64,000 nt of DNA, from positions 1 through 64,000 of the forward strand of contig NZ_JBGCCH010000030.1 in the NCBI RefSeq assembly GCF_041261205.1, in the 5' to 3' direction. The DNA comes from Catenulispora sp. MAP5-51. Its GTDB lineage: Bacteria > Actinomycetota > Actinomycetes > Streptomycetales > Catenulisporaceae. The notes beneath the pieces were generated by a model. That model saw nothing but the letters and a program-made list of their open reading frames with translations, had not been told where the DNA came from and did not search any database. Below, one piece after another: positions 27,341-41,600 of this stretch (within the stretch, counting starts at the first letter, position 1; each line of letters starts with the position of its first letter). Position numbers and translations under genes: made by a program.

Positions 27341-30300
27341 ATGGCGGAAGTGGACAACGAAGCGAAGCTCCTCGACTACCTGAAGCGGGTCAGCACCGAG
27401 CTGGACCAGACCCGCGACCGGCTCCGGCAGGCCGAGCAGCGGGCCCGTGAGCCGATCGCCATCATCGGTATGGCCTGCCGGTTCCCCGGCAGGGTCGACA
27501 GTCCCGAAGACCTGTGGCGACTCGTCGATCAGGGCACGGATGCGGTGTCGAGTTTCCCCACCGACCGCGGGTGGGATCTGGACGCGCTGTACGACCCGGA
27601 CCCCGACCACGCGGGGACCAGCTATGTCCGGACCGGCGGATTCATCGACGCCGCCGCGTTCGACGCCGGCTTCTTCGACATCTCACCCCGTGAGGCGACG
27701 GCGATCGACCCGCAGCAGCGGCTGCTGTTGGAGACCGCGTGGGAGGCGATCGAGCGCGCCGGTATCCGACCGGAGACGTTGCGAGGCGGCCGTACCGGCG
27801 TGTACGTCGGGACGAGCGGTCAGGACTACTGGGACGAGGTGGTCGCCGACGTCCCGGCCGAGTATGAGGGATATCTGGGCTTGAGTACGGCCGCTTCGGT
27901 GCTGGCCGGCCGGATCGCGTACACCCTCGGGCTGGAAGGCCCGGCGGTCACGGTGGACACGGCGTGTTCGTCGTCGTTGGTCGCGCTGCACCTGGCCGGG
28001 CAGGCCCTGCGCCAGGACGAGTGCACCCTGGCCCTGGCCGCCGGGGTGAGCGTGCTGGCCACGCCGGGGGCGTTCGTCGCCTTCAGCCGGCAGCGCGGCC
28101 TGTCTTCCGACGGTCGCTGCCACGCGTTCTCCGACGACGCCGACGGCACCGGCTGGGCCGAAGGAGTCGGAGTCCTCGTCCTGGAACGGCTCTCCGATGC
28201 GCAGCGGAACGGTCATCCGGTCCTGGCCGTCATCCGCGGCAGCGCGGTGAACCAGGATGGTGCCAGCAACGGGCTGACCGCACCGAACGGGCCGTCGCAG
28301 CAGCGCGTCATCCGACAGGCACTCACCAACGCCGGGCTCACAGCAGCCGACATCGACGCGGTCGAAGCCCACGGGACCGGCACCGCGCTGGGTGACCCCA
28401 TCGAAGCCCAGGCCTTGATCAACACCTATGGACGGGGCAGGCCGGACGGCCGGCCGCTGTGGCTGGGCACTCTGAAATCCAACATCGGTCACACGCAGGC
28501 CGCCGCGGGCATCGCCGGCATCATGAAGATGACCGTGTCCATGCAGCACGGTGTGCTCCCCCGCACCCTCCACGTCACCCGGCCGACGACCAAGATCGAC
28601 TGGACCGACGGCCACGTCAGGCTGCTGACCGAAGCCCAGCCTTGGCCGGTCGGCGACCGGCCCCGCTGGGCGGGTGTCTCCGCTTTCGGTGTCAGCGGCA
28701 CGAATGCCCACGTCATCCTTGAGGAGCCGCCTGCTCCTCAACCTCAGCCCCAACCGACGCCAGTCCCGGCACCGTTCGAGCCCTCTGCGGTGCCGTGGTT
28801 GTTGTCGGCCAAGACCGCTGAGGGTTTGCGGGAGCAGGCGGCACGGTTGGCCTCGCACATCAGCGCCCGCCCGGAATCGACGCCCGCGGACGTCGCCTGG
28901 TCGCTGGCCACCACTCGCACCCACTTCACTCACCGCGCCGTGGTGATCGGCCAGGACCGCGAAAGCCTGCTCGACGCCACCACCGCCTTCGCGCAGGGGA
29001 CGCCCGCACCATCGGCGGTCGCCGGCGTCGCCCGCGCCGGCGGGAAGACGGTGTTCGTCTTCCCCGGTCAGGGTTCGCAGTGGGTTGGCATGGGAGTGGA
29101 TCTGCTCCAGTCCTCCCCGGTGTTCGCTGCTCGCATCGCCGCGTGCGATCAGGCTCTACGTCAGTACACCGACTGGTCCCTGCTCGATGTGCTCCAAGGC
29201 GCCACCGACGCACCGCCACTGGAACGCGTCGATGTTCTGCAACCGACCTTGTTCGCGGTCATGGTCGCCCTGGCTGATCTCTGGCAGGCCTGCGGCATCC
29301 GCCCCGACGCCGTCATCGGACACTCCCAAGGCGAGATCGCCGCCGCCCACATCGCCGGAGCGCTCAGCCTCGATGACGCCACACGAGTCGTGGCCCTACG
29401 CGCTCAAGCACTCCAACAACTCTCCGGACTCGGCGCGATGGCATCCATCTCCCTGTCCGCCGACGCAACCGGCGAACTCATCGCTGCCTGGAGCAATGAT
29501 CTCTCCGTCGCCGCGTTGAACGGCCCGGCCACCACCATCGTCTCCGGCGAAACCGAAGCGCTCGACCAGGTGCTCGTGCACTGCGAAACCACCGGCGTCC
29601 ACGCCCGACGAATCAACGTCGACTACGCCTCACACTCATCCCACGTCGAAACCATCCAAGAGCAGATACTCAAGACGCTCGCACCGATCACTCCACGCAA
29701 GGCCGGGATCCCCTGGTACTCCACCCTGCACAGCGCATGGATGACCGGCACCGAAGCCGACGCCACCTACTGGTACGACAACCTCCGCCAGCCCGTCGCC
29801 TTCCACCCCGCCATACGCACCCTGATAGACGCCAACCACCACTACTTCATCGAAGTCAGCCCACACCCCGTCCTGACCACGTCCATCACCGACGCCGACG
29901 CCGCAGCCGTCGAAACCCTCCGCCGCGACCACGGCGACACCACCCAACTCACCACCGCACTCGCGCAGCTCCATATCCACGGCAGACCGCTGGACTGGCA
30001 ACCGCTCCTCACGCCCGGACGATCCGCCGACCTCCCCACCTACGCTTTCCAACACCGGAACTACTGGCTCAAGTCTTCTCGCAACACTCACAGCCTCTCG
30101 GCATCAGGGCTCGATCACAGCGGCCACCCGCTCCTGTCGGCGGCGTTGCCGCTGGCCGACTCCACCGGATTGGTCCTCACCGGCCGGATCTCCTCGGATT
30201 CCGCGCCCTGGACCGCCGACCACGTCGTGGGCGGCGCCGTGCTGTTTCCCGGCGCGGGCTTCGCCGAACTCGCCCTCCACGCCGCCGCCCTCACCGGCGA

Positions 30301-32662
30301 TGAGCACACCGTGGAGGAATTGACACTGCTGGCACCACTTGCGCTGCCCGCCCGCGGCGGGACTCGGCTGCAGATCCTGGTCGGCGCCCCTGCCGACGCC
30401 GCCCGACGCTCTATCAGCATTCACACGCGCGCCGAGACAGCCGACGCGGAGTGGGAGTGCCACGCCACCGGCTTCCTCGTTCCAGCAACCGAGACGGCTG
30501 TTCCCGACGAGCTCAGCACCTGGCCGCCCGTCGGCGCCAAAGCTCTTGACGTGACAGGGCTCTACGACCGGCTCGCCGCCCGCGGATACGCCTACGGCCC
30601 CGCGATCCAGGCGCTGCACGCCGCCTGGCGACACGGGCAGAGCATCTACGCCGAGATCACGCTCGACGACCAAGCGGCTGATGAGGCCCGCGCCTTCACC
30701 ATCCACCCCGCGCTCCTGGATGCGGCCCTTCACGCCGTCGCCCTCGACGCCGAGACCGCGCGCGACGATCCCGCCGGCACGATCCGGCTCCCCTTCGCCT
30801 GGAACGGCCTGCGTCTGCACACATCCGGTGCCACGGCTCTGCGCGTCCGCATGACCCCGACCGGCCCCGACGCGGTCACCCTCGAACTCGCCGATCTGGC
30901 GACCGGCGAACCGGTCGCCTCGATCGCCTCCCTGGTCACTCGGCCGACCGCCGCCACCACGGGTCCCTTCCGCTTCGACTGGTCCCCCGCGCCGATCGGC
31001 AAAGTGGGCGCGCTCGACACCGCCTCCGAGTGGTACGACGACCTGGACACGCTGCGCACCGCCACCGACCACGGCACCCCGGTTCCCACATGGGTGATCG
31101 TGCCTGCGCACACCACGTTGGACGAGATTCTGGCCACGACCCAGGCCTGGATCGCAGACCCCCGCTTTGCCGCCTCCCGGCTCGTCCTCGTCACGGAGAA
31201 CGCCGTCGGACCGCAGAGCGGTTCGTCGACGGACCAGGCGTCCGAACTCGCCGGGGCAGCGGTCTGGGGACTGATCCGCGCGGCCCAGTCCGAGCACCCC
31301 GACCGGTTCGTCCTGCTCGATGTCGACGACCGGCAGTCCCTCCCGCTCGCCGACGTCCTCGCCGCAGCAGCCAACGACGAGCCGCAACTCGCCGTGCGCA
31401 ACGGAACCGTCCTCGCGCCCCGTCTCGTCCCGGTCGATCCGGACCCGGTCTCCACGCCGCCGGCCTGGAATCCTGACGGCACCGTGCTGATCACCGGCGG
31501 GACCGGCACCCTCGGCCGCATCGTCGCCCGGCACCTCGTGGACCACCACGGCATCCGCCACCTGCTCCTGGTCAGCCGCAGCGGCCCGCAGGCGGCCGAC
31601 ATCGACACCTTCGCCACAGAGATGGCAGGGGCAGGCGCCCACGTGACCATCGAAGCCTGCGACGTCGCCGACAAGGAAGCACTGGCCCGATTGCTCGGTA
31701 CTGTGCCCCAAGAGCACCCGCTCACCGGCGTGATCCACGCCGCCGGGGTCCTCGACGACGGCGTCCTGACCGCCCTCACCCCCGAACGACTCCGCACCGT
31801 CTTCCGCCCCAAAGCCGACGCAGCCTGGAACCTCCATGCGCTCACACAGCACATGGACCTCGCCGCATTCGTCCTGTTCTCCTCCGCCGCCGGCACCCTC
31901 GGCAACCCAGGCCAAGCCAACTACGCCGCCGCCAACGCCTACCTCGACGGCCTCGCCCGCCACCGACACACCCTCGGCCTGCCAGCCCTGTCCACCGCAT
32001 GGGGCCTGTGGGAACAAACCAGCACCATGACCGCCCACCTCACGGACACCCTCCAGGCCAGGACGACCACAAACGCGCTTCCCGCACTGACGACCGAGCG
32101 TGCCCTTAGCCTGCTCGACACCGCGCTCGCGAGCACCGAGCCCACCCTCACCCTCGTCGACCGGGTCCCCGTCAGCCCGCGCCGCACCGCGCGCTCCGGT
32201 CGGGCCGTGCCTGCCGGGACCAGCATCGTCACCCGCCTGACCGGTCAGACCACGGCCAGGCAGCACCAGCTCCTGCTCGACCTCGTCCGCACCCAAGCAG
32301 CCACCGTCCTCGGCCACACCACCACCGAACACCTCCCACCCGACCGCCCCTTCAAAGACCTCGGCTTCGACTCCCTCACCGCCGTCGACCTCCGCAACAG
32401 ACTCACCACCGCCACCGGACTACGACTCCCCGCGACACTCGTCTTCGACTATCCGAAACCGCGATCGCTCGCCGACCATCTCGCCGAGCTGCTGCGGGGT
32501 GACGAGCCTGCCCCCGCAAGCGATGTCCCCGAGGAAGCCGACCCCGACCGCTGGGGCCACATCGACGCCCTGGACGCCGAAAGCCTGATCAACCTGGCGT
32601 TGCACGGCGACACCGGCACCGGCACCAGCGCCGGTTTCGACGACGCCAGACGAGAGATGTGA
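27341..32662 (+). CDS. PKS3: single-module type I PKS, KS-AT-DH-KR-ACP
   Basis: 1773 residues from ATG 27341. Domains: docking coil (1-35, [21 protein letters not shown]); KS (about 36-460, Cys209); AT (about 560-860) with GHSQGE (Ser662) and YASH (762-765), the methylmalonyl-CoA signature; DH (about 930-1210) with His961 in [10 protein letters not shown] and the [10 protein letters not shown] aspartate; KR (about 1370-1600) with [11 protein letters not shown] and Tyr1528; ACP (Ser1678); short C-terminal docking peptide ([16 protein letters not shown]). There is no ER. The module should add a methyl-branched C2 unit and leave a trans double bond. The DNA is almost identical in long stretches to the second module of PKS4. 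The PKS4 ribosome site overlaps its stop codon. Confidence 0.95.
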   Translation: MAEVDNEAKLLDYLKRVSTELDQTRDRLRQAEQRAREPIAIIGMACRFPGRVDSPEDLWRLVDQGTDAVSSFPTDRGWDLDALYDPDPDHAGTSYVRTGGFIDAAAFDAGFFDISPREATAIDPQQRLLLETAWEAIERAGIRPETLRGGRTGVYVGTSGQDYWDEVVADVPAEYEGYLGLSTAASVLAGRIAYTLGLEGPAVTVDTACSSSLVALHLAGQALRQDECTLALAAGVSVLATPGAFVAFSRQRGLSSDGRCHAFSDDADGTGWAEGVGVLVLERLSDAQRNGHPVLAVIRGSAVNQDGASNGLTAPNGPSQQRVIRQALTNAGLTAADIDAVEAHGTGTALGDPIEAQALINTYGRGRPDGRPLWLGTLKSNIGHTQAAAGIAGIMKMTVSMQHGVLPRTLHVTRPTTKIDWTDGHVRLLTEAQPWPVGDRPRWAGVSAFGVSGTNAHVILEEPPAPQPQPQPTPVPAPFEPSAVPWLLSAKTAEGLREQAARLASHISARPESTPADVAWSLATTRTHFTHRAVVIGQDRESLLDATTAFAQGTPAPSAVAGVARAGGKTVFVFPGQGSQWVGMGVDLLQSSPVFAARIAACDQALRQYTDWSLLDVLQGATDAPPLERVDVLQPTLFAVMVALADLWQACGIRPDAVIGHSQGEIAAAHIAGALSLDDATRVVALRAQALQQLSGLGAMASISLSADATGELIAAWSNDLSVAALNGPATTIVSGETEALDQVLVHCETTGVHARRINVDYASHSSHVETIQEQILKTLAPITPRKAGIPWYSTLHSAWMTGTEADATYWYDNLRQPVAFHPAIRTLIDANHHYFIEVSPHPVLTTSITDADAAAVETLRRDHGDTTQLTTALAQLHIHGRPLDWQPLLTPGRSADLPTYAFQHRNYWLKSSRNTHSLSASGLDHSGHPLLSAALPLADSTGLVLTGRISSDSAPWTADHVVGGAVLFPGAGFAELALHAAALTGDEHTVEELTLLAPLALPARGGTRLQILVGAPADAARRSISIHTRAETADAEWECHATGFLVPATETAVPDELSTWPPVGAKALDVTGLYDRLAARGYAYGPAIQALHAAWRHGQSIYAEITLDDQAADEARAFTIHPALLDAALHAVALDAETARDDPAGTIRLPFAWNGLRLHTSGATALRVRMTPTGPDAVTLELADLATGEPVASIASLVTRPTAATTGPFRFDWSPAPIGKVGALDTASEWYDDLDTLRTATDHGTPVPTWVIVPAHTTLDEILATTQAWIADPRFAASRLVLVTENAVGPQSGSSTDQASELAGAAVWGLIRAAQSEHPDRFVLLDVDDRQSLPLADVLAAAANDEPQLAVRNGTVLAPRLVPVDPDPVSTPPAWNPDGTVLITGGTGTLGRIVARHLVDHHGIRHLLLVSRSGPQAADIDTFATEMAGAGAHVTIEACDVADKEALARLLGTVPQEHPLTGVIHAAGVLDDGVLTALTPERLRTVFRPKADAAWNLHALTQHMDLAAFVLFSSAAGTLGNPGQANYAAANAYLDGLARHRHTLGLPALSTAWGLWEQTSTMTAHLTDTLQARTTTNALPALTTERALSLLDTALASTEPTLTLVDRVPVSPRRTARSGRAVPAGTSIVTRLTGQTTARQHQLLLDLVRTQAATVLGHTTTEHLPPDRPFKDLGFDSLTAVDLRNRLTTATGLRLPATLVFDYPKPRSLADHLAELLRGDEPAPASDVPEEADPDRWGHIDALDAESLINLALHGDTGTGTSAGFDDARREM
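32241..32449 (+). repeat. 209-bp near-identical copy shared with 42767-42975
   Basis: The ACP region of PKS3 and the ACP region of PKS4 module 2 (42767-42975) match over 209 bases with one difference that I could find. Sequence outside is less alike, so this marks recent exchange between the two modules. Confidence 0.8.
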
Positions 32663-32673
32663 GGCCTGCTCCC

Positions 32674-35600
32674 ATGGCACCCTCCGACGACAACGCCACC
32701 AACGCCACCAACGCCCGACTGCTCGATGCGCTGCGCACCTCGGTGAAAGAGGCCGAGCGGCTGCGGGAGCGCAACGACCGGCTGACGGCGGCCCAGCGGG
32801 AACCGATCGCGATCATCGGCATGGCATGCCGGCTGCCCGGTGGCGTGGACTCGCCGGAGGACCTGTGGCGACTGGTCGACGAAGCGGGCGATGCGATCGT
32901 CGCATTCCCCACCGACCGGGGCTGGGACATCGACGCCTTGTACGACCCGTCGGGCGAGCGGCCCGGTTCGACCTACGCGCGCCACGGTGGCTTCCTGCAC
33001 GACGCGGCCGGGTTCGATCCGACGTTCTTCCATCTGACGCCCCGCGAGGCGGCCTCGATCGATCCGCAGCAACGGCTGCTGCTGGAGGTCTCCTGGGAGG
33101 CCATGGAGAACGCCGGAATCGACGCCGCCTCACTGAGCGGGTCCAAGACCGGGGTGTTCACCGGGCTGATGCACCACGACTACGCCGAATCAGCGAGCGT
33201 CGGCAGCCTGGCCTCGGGCCGGGTCGCATACACCTTCGGGTTGGAGGGCCCGGCGGTCACCGTCGACACAGCGTGTTCGTCGTCGCTGGTCGCGCTGCAC
33301 CTGGCCGCGCAATCGCTGCGCACCGGCGAGTCCACACTCGCCCTGGCAGGCGGCGTCACCGTCATCGCCACACCCGAGGGCTTCATCGAATTCAGCCGCC
33401 AACGCGCCCTGTCCCCCGACGGACGATGCCGCGCGTTCTCCGAAGACGCCGACGGCACCGGCTGGGCCGAAGGCATCGGCGTCCTCGTCCTGGAACGGCT
33501 GTCAGAAGCCCAGCGCAACCAGCATCCGATTCTGGCTGTCATCCGAGGCAGCGCCGTGAACCAAGACGGCGCCAGCAACGGATTGACCGCACCCAACGGA
33601 CCGTCGCAGCAGCGCGTCATACGGCAGGCGCTCGCCAACGCCGGACTCACCCCGAGCGACATCGATGCCGTAGAGGCGCACGGGACCGCGACCAGGCTGG
33701 GCGATCCGATCGAGGCCCAGGCGCTGCTGGCCACCTACGGCCAGAACCGGCCGGACGGACAACCACTCTGGCTCGGCTCGCTGAAGTCGAACATCGGGCA
33801 CACCCAGGCCGCGGCAGGCGTCGCCGGCGTCATCAAGATGGTGCAGGCCATACGGCACGGCGCCCTGCCCAAGACCCTTTATGCAGACACGCCCAGCACA
33901 CACATCGACTGGACCAGCGGACAGGTCCGGCTCCTCACCGAAGCCCAGCCCTGGCCCGCGACTGACCATCCCCGCCGGGCCGGAGTCTCCGCGTTCGGCG
34001 TCAGCGGCACCAACGCCCACGTCATCCTGGAGCAGGCGCCCGCCACGCGACCTGATTCGGAACGCACGTCGGCGGAAGTCAGGCCGGCTGCACTGCCGTG
34101 GGTGCTTTCCGCACACACTCCTCAGGCACTGCGAGCCCAAGCCGCCCGGTTGCTCGACCACTGCGAACACGCGGGCGCGGACCCGCTTGACGTGGCCTAC
34201 TCCCTCGCGACCGCCCGCACCGCGCTTCCCCACCGCGCGGCCGTCGTCGGCACCACCCTCGACGAACTCACCGTCGGCCTGCGGGCCCTGGCCGACGGCG
34301 TCGACTCCGCCAACCTGCACATCGCCACCAGCAGGTCTCAGCCGACGATCGCTTTCCTGTTCTCCGGCCAAGGCAGCCAACGCCCCGGCGCGGGCCGCGA
34401 GCTCTACAGCACGTACCCGGTCTTCGCCCAGGCCATGGACGCCTGCCTGGCGCTCCTCGATCCCGACGGCAGCCAGTTCCTGCGCGAGACCGTCTTCGCC
34501 GAGCCCGGTACGTCCCAGGCCTCGCTCCTGGACCACACGCGCTACGCGCAACCCGCCTTATTCGCCCTCCAGGTCGCGCTGTTCCGGCTCGCCGAATCCT
34601 GGGGAATCAGGCCCGACTATCTGGCCGGGCACTCCATCGGCGAACTCACCGCCGCTCACGTCGCCGGCGTCCTCTCGCTCGAAGACGCCTGCACCCTCGT
34701 CACCATGCGCGCGCGACTCATGGACGCGCTACCGCGAAGCGGCGCCATGTTCAGCCTCACCGCCGACGAAGCCGAGATCGAGCCGCTGCTGACCGCGTAC
34801 GAGGACCGCCGGGTCGGCATCGCCGCGATCAACAGTTCCCGATCCCTCGTCATCTCCGGCGACGAGGACGCCGTGACCGACCTCGCCGCGCGGTTCGAGG
34901 CCACCGGCGCTGGTCGTGCCCGCAGGCTCACGACGTCCCACGCGTTCCACTCCGCGTTGATGGAGCCGATCCTCGAGGAATTCACGCACGCCGCTGAACG
35001 TCTCGACTACGCCGCGCCCGAGATACCCGTCGTGTCCACGGTCACCGGCCAACTGGTCGCCCCGGACACGCTGACCGATCCCCGCTACTGGGCCGATCAG
35101 ATACGCCGCACGGTCCGCTTCGCCGACGCCGTCCAGACCCTCGCCGCGGAACAGGTCACCGAGTTCTGGGAGCTCGGCCCCGACAGCACGCTCACCGCAC
35201 TCGTCCAGCCGGAGCTGCCCGCCGGCGGAATCGCAGTACCCGCGCTTCGCCGAAACCAGTCGGAGCAGCACGCGCTCACCACCGCGATCGCCCGACTGCA
35301 CGTGCACGGCACCTCACCGGACTGGACCGCCGTGTACCACGGAACCGGCGCACGGCGCACGGACAGCCTCCCGACCTACGCCTTCCAGCACGAGCGGTAC
35401 TGGCTGACCGCACCTGCAGGCGGCGACGTGACCGCAGCGGGGCTCGAGCGAGTCGACCACGCGTTGCTCGGCGCCGGTTTGGAACTGCCGGGTACCGGCG
35501 GGTTCGTGTTCACCAGTCGGTTGTCGGAGCGTACGCATCCCTGGCTGGCGGGGCGCGGGGAAATGACAATGCTGCCGGAGACGGCATTCGTCGAGCTCGC

Positions 35601-38600
35601 ACTGAAGGCCGGCGAGGGCACGGGGACTCCGGTGGTACGGGAGCTGACGTTGGAGGCGCCGCTGCTCTTCCTCCCGGCCGACATCCAGGTCGTCGTCGAC
35701 GCGTCCGACGCGGCCGGACACCGAGCGGTGCAGGTGTTCTCCCGGATGACCGGCGACCAGGACGCCGAGTGGGTACGCCACGCCAGCGGTGTGCTCGCCG
35801 AGAGCGCAGGCCGTGACGGCCTGAGCGGGGATCTCGCGGACGACGGCTTCGACGCCACGATCTGGCCGCCGACCGACGCGGAGCCGGTGGAGCTGGACGG
35901 GCCCGCGTCCCATGGACTCACGGCGGTCTGGCAGCGGGACGCGGAGGTGTTCGCCGAGGTCCATCTGCCGGGCTCGCAACTGGACACCGCCGCACGCTCG
36001 GGACTGCACCCGGCACTGCTCGACGCGGCCTTGCACGCAGCCGCCTTCTCTTCCGGTATCGGCGATGACGCTGTGCTGGCGCCGGTTTCCTGGGGCGACG
36101 TCACCTTGCATGCGGCCGGAGCCACCTCGCTGCGGGTGCGTCTACGTACTCTGCGAACTGACACCGTGACCGTCGATGCCACTGATGGCTCCGGGCTGCC
36201 GGTGCTCTCCGTCGGATCCCTCACCACGCGCCCCCTGACGGCGCAGGCGGCGGTCGACAGTGACCGATTCGCGCAGCGGTCGCTGTTCCGATTGGGGACG
36301 ACGGCACTGGAACCGCCGAGCGCCGACGACGACGCCGACGCACCGACGCCGGAGTTCGTCGTGTTCCCGGTCACCGCGCCGGAAGGCGCCGATATCGACG
36401 TACCGGACGCGGCACGCGATGCGGCCGGCCGGGTCCTGGCCGCAATCCAGGGCTGGCTGGCCGACGACCGTCTCACGGACACCCGGCTGGTGTTCTGGGT
36501 CAGCGGTGTGGACGAATCCGGAATCGCCGTAGCCGCCGCGCTCGGACTGATCCGTTCGGCGCAGCAGGAACACCCCGGCCGGTTCGTCCTGGTCGCCTCC
36601 GATGCTGCGGATGGCACGCAAATCACGCCAGATCTGCTCGCGGCAGCCGTGGCGTCGGGTGAACCCGAGGTGCGTGTACTCGACGGCGCGATCCACGGCG
36701 TCCGGCTCATGCCTCTGGACGTGACGGAACCGGCGGCGCCTGCAACATTCGACCCGGAAGGCACGGTCCTGCTGACCGGCGGCACCGGAGGGCTCGGCAG
36801 GCTGCTGGCACGGCACCTCGCGGATCATCACGGCGTGCGACACCTGCTCCTCGTCAGCCGCAGCGGCGGCCAGGCCGAGGGAGCACAGGCGTTGGCCGCG
36901 GAACTGGCCGCGGCTGGTGTCCACCTGACGATCGCGGCGTGCGACGTGGCCGACCGGGACGACCTGACGCGGCTGCTCGGCGAGATCCCGCCGGAGCATC
37001 CTCTGACAGCGGTCTTCCACACGGCCGGAATCCTGGACGACAGCACGGTCGAGGCTCTGACGCCGGAGCGGCTCGACACGGTGCTGCGGCCCAAGATCGG
37101 CGCCGCATGGCTGCTGCACGAGCTGACAGTGGACCGTGGCGATCTCGCAGCGTTCGTCGTCTTCTCCTCGGTCGCCGGCGTCCTGGGCTCCGCGGGCCAG
37201 GCGAACTACGCGGCCGCCAACACCGCCCTGGACGCGCTGGCCGAATACCGGCGGGCACGCGGGCTGCCCGGGCTGTCACTGGCCTGGGGCTCGTGGGCTC
37301 CGCAGGTGCGGGGGATGACAACGTCGCTCGCGGACGCCGATGTGCGACGGATGGAGCGCGGAGGTCTGCGTCCGCTGTCCGCAGAACGAGGACTGGCGCT
37401 GTTCGACGCCGCCTTGCGAGGAACGGACGCCGTGCTGGTTCCGGTCGATCTCGACCTGTCCGCCGTCAGCACCGCGACCGCCGAAGTACCGCACGTACTG
37501 CGGGAACTGGTACGCCGGACGGCGCGTCGCCGAGGCACCGCCGGGAGCAGGCCCGCGGGCCTCGCCGCCCGCCTGGCCGACACCCCGGCCGCGGAACGCG
37601 GGCAGCTGGCGGTCGAGGCGGTGCGCGGCCACGCGGCCGTCGTCCTGGGAATGGCGGACGCTGCGGGAATCGACGTCCGGCAGGCATTCCGCGATCTGGG
37701 ATTCGATTCGCTGACCGCGGTGGAACTGCGCAATCGGCTGGCCGACGCGACCGGACTGCGCCTGCCCGCGACGCTGGTGTTCGACCACCCGAGTCCCGAG
37801 GCGTTGGGCGCCTATCTGCTGGACGAGTTGTCGGGTGCGGGAAGTGCGGCCGTCGAGCGGGTTGCCCGCACGACTGCGACTGCTGCGCCGGGCACGGCCG
37901 AGGACCCGATCGTGATCGTCGGCATGGCCTGCCGCCTGCCCGATGGCGTGAACTCGCCCGATGACCTGTGGCGGCTGGTCGATCAGGGCGGGGACGCGAT
38001 CGGCGCGTTCCCCACCGACCGTGGCTGGGACCTGGACGCGTTGTACGATCCGGACCCGGATCACGCCGGGACCAGCTACGTACGGACCGGCGGGTTCGTG
38101 CACGACGCCGCCGCCTTCGATCCGGCCTTCTTCACCATCTCCCCGCGCGAGGCCCAGGCCATGGACCCGCAGCAGCGCCTGCTGCTGGAAGTCACCTGGG
38201 AAGCCATCGAGCGTGCGGGGATCCAGCCCGACGCCTTGCGTGGCACTGAGGCCGGAGTGTTCATCGGCGCATACCAGCAGGGCTACGGCCACAACAGCCC
38301 TGATACGGGAGACGTCGAAGGCTACTTGAGCACCGGCAACGCCACCAGCGTCATGTCCGGACGGCTTTCCTACGCCTTCGGGCTGGAAGGCCCGGCGGTG
38401 ACGGTGGACACGGCGTGTTCGTCATCTCTGGTCGCGCTGCACCTGGCCGCGCAGTCGCTGCGCAGCGGCGAGTCGTCGCTGGCCCTGGCCGGTGGCGTCA
38501 CCATCATGGCCACACCCGACAGCTTCATCGAGTTCAGCCGCCAGCGTGCTCTGTCCGCCGACGGGCGTTGCCGCGCGTTCTCCGACGGCGCTGATGGCAC

Positions 38601-41600
38601 CGGCTGGGCCGAAGGCGTCGGAGTCCTCGTCCTGGAACGACTCTCCAATGCGCAGCGGAACGGTCATCCGGTCCTGGCTGTCATCCGCGGCAGCGCGGTG
38701 AACCAGGATGGCGCCAGCAACGGGCTGACCGCACCGAACGGGCCGTCGCAGCAGCGCGTCATCCGACAGGCACTGGCAAACGCGGGACTGGCCGCCGCCG
38801 ACATCGACGCGGTGGAAGCCCACGGAACTGGTACGGCACTCGGCGATCCCATCGAAGCCCAGGCCCTCATCAGCACCTACGGCCAGGACCGCCCTGCCGG
38901 ACAACCGCTGTGGCTGGGGTCGCTGAAATCGAACATCGGACACACCCAGGCCGCAGCAGGCGTCGCCGGCATCATCAAGATGGTGCAGGCGATGCGACAC
39001 GGCACCCTGCCCAAGACACTGCACGCCGACACACCCAGCACGCACATCGACTGGACTGCCGGACACGTCGAACTCCTCACTGAAGCCCAGCCTTGGGCGG
39101 TCGGCGACCATCTCCGCCGAGCGGGTGTCTCGGCGTTCGGCGTCAGCGGGACGAATGCCCACGTCATCCTTGAGCAGCCGCCAGCACTGCTATCCATGCC
39201 ACAACCGACGCCGGTCTCGGCGCCGTTCGAGCCGTCTGCGGTGCCGTGGTTGTTGTCCGCCAAGACTGCTGAGGGTTTGCGTGAGCAGGCAGTACGACTG
39301 GCCGCACACGCGACGCGTCATCCGGAGCTGGAGCCTGCGGACATCGCCTGGTCCCTGGCGACCACCCGCACTCACTTCACCCACCGCGCCGTGGTCATCG
39401 GCCACGACCGGGAGAGCCTGCTAGGCGCCACCGCCACCCTGGCGGAAGGTACGCCCGGACCGTCCATCGTCACCGGCATCGCGCGCAGCGGCGGGAAGAC
39501 TGTGTTCGTCTTTCCCGGTCAGGGTTCGCAGTGGGTTGGTATGGGACAGGACTTGCTCCAGTCCTCCCCCGTGTTCGCCGACCGCATCAGCGAATGCGAC
39601 CAGGTCCTCAGCAAGTACTGCGACTGGTCGCTGCTCGACGTCCTGCGGGGGAACCCGGGAGCGCCGCCTCTTGAGCGGATCGACGTCCTGCAACCGACTC
39701 TGTTCGCCGTCATGGTCGCTCTCGCTGACCTCTGGCAGGCCAGCGGTATCCACCCCGACGCCGTCGTCGGACACTCCCAAGGCGAGATCGCCGCCGCACA
39801 CATCGCCGGAGCACTCAGCCTCGATGACGCCACACGCGTGGTCGCCCTGCGCGCCCAAGCACTCCAGCAACTCTCCGGCCACGGCGGCATGGCATCCATC
39901 TCCCTGTCCACCGACGCCACACGCGAACTCATCGCGCCCTGGGACGGAAAGCTTTCCATCGCCGCACTCAACGGTCCGGCCACCACCGTCATTTCCGGGA
40001 ACACCGAAGCGCTCGACCAGGTACTCACGCACTGCGAAACCAGCAGCATCCACGCCCGACGAATCAACGTCGACTACGCCTCACACTCGTCGCACGTCGA
40101 GACCATCCAAGAACAGATACTCAAGACGCTCGCACCGATCACTCCACGCAAGGCCGAGATCCCCTGGTACTCCACCCTGCACAGCGCATGGATGACCGGC
40201 ACCGAAGCCGACACCACCTACTGGTACGACAACCTCCGCCACCCCGTCGCCTTCCACCCCGCCATACGCACCCTGATAGACACCAACCACCACTACTTCA
40301 TCGAGGTCAGCCCACACCCCGTCCTGACCACGTCCATCACCGACGCCGCAGCCGCAGCCGTCGAAACCCTCCGCCGCGACCACGGCGACACCACCCAACT
40401 CACCACCGCACTCGCCCAACTCCACACCACCGGCAGACCCCTCGACTGGCAACCACTCCTCACCCCCGCGCAACCCATCGACCTCCCCACCTACCCCTTC
40501 CAACACCAGAATTACTGGCTCAAGCCCTCGCCAACCACCGGCGACCTCGCCGCCGCAGGACTCGACCAGGCCCACCATCCGCTGCTGTCCGCGGCCCTCG
40601 GCCTCGCCGACTCCACCGGCCTGGTGCTCACCGGCCGGCTGTCCACCGAGTCCGCCCCGTGGACCGTGGATCACACGATCGGCGGCGCCGTGCTCTTCCC
40701 CGGCACCGGCTTCGCCGAACTCGCCCTCCACGCCGGCACGATCAGCGCGGCCGTCGTCGACGAGCTGACCTTGCACAGACCGCTGATCCTGCCCTCCCAC
40801 GGCGCGGTCCGTCTGCAAGTGGTGGTCGGCGAGCCGGACGCCGAGGACCGACGTGCCATCGGTATCCACTCCCAGCTCGAGACCGCCGACGCGGACTGGG
40901 TGTGCCACGCCTCCGGCCACCTCGCCCCCGCAAGCGACCTCGGCACTCCCGTCGACTTCACGAGCTGGCCGCCTGTCGGCGCCGAACCCCTTGACGTGAC
41001 AGAGCTCTACGACCAGTTCGCCACCGACGGATACGCCTACGGGCCGACCTTCCGGGCGCTACGGTCCGCCTGGCGACTCGACACGCAGATATACGCCGAG
41101 ATCGCCCTGGACGATCAGGCCGCCGCGCAAGCCGACCAGTTCCACATCCACCCCGCCCTCCTGGACGCCGCGCTCCACACGATCGCCCTCGGAGCCGAAA
41201 CCGCACCCGAAGACCCCGACGGCACGATCCGGCTCCCCTTCGCCTGGAACGGCCTGCGCCTCCATACCCAGGCCGCCACAGCCCTGCGCGTCCGCATGAC
41301 CCCGACCGGTCCCGACACGGCCGCCCTCGAACTCACCGACACCGCCGGCCGCCTCGTCGCCACCATCGCCGCCCTGACGACCCGGCCGATAGCAACCGGG
41401 GAACTCGGCGTCCCAGCCTCGGAGCCGGGACCCTTCCGCCTCGACTGGTCTCCAGCACGAGTGGCGGGCTCGGCGGCGCTCGGTCCGGTCGCGATACTCG
41501 GCACCGATGACCCGCTGAGCACCGGTTCGGAACCGTATGCCGATCTGGACGGTTTGATCGACGCCATCGACCGCGGTGCTCCCGTACCCGCTTGGGTGGT

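Noticed and set aside
30104-32332. A minus-strand open frame of over 740 codons opposite PKS3
   Set aside because: It is antisense to intact DH, KR and ACP domains with no ribosome site or recognisable motif.
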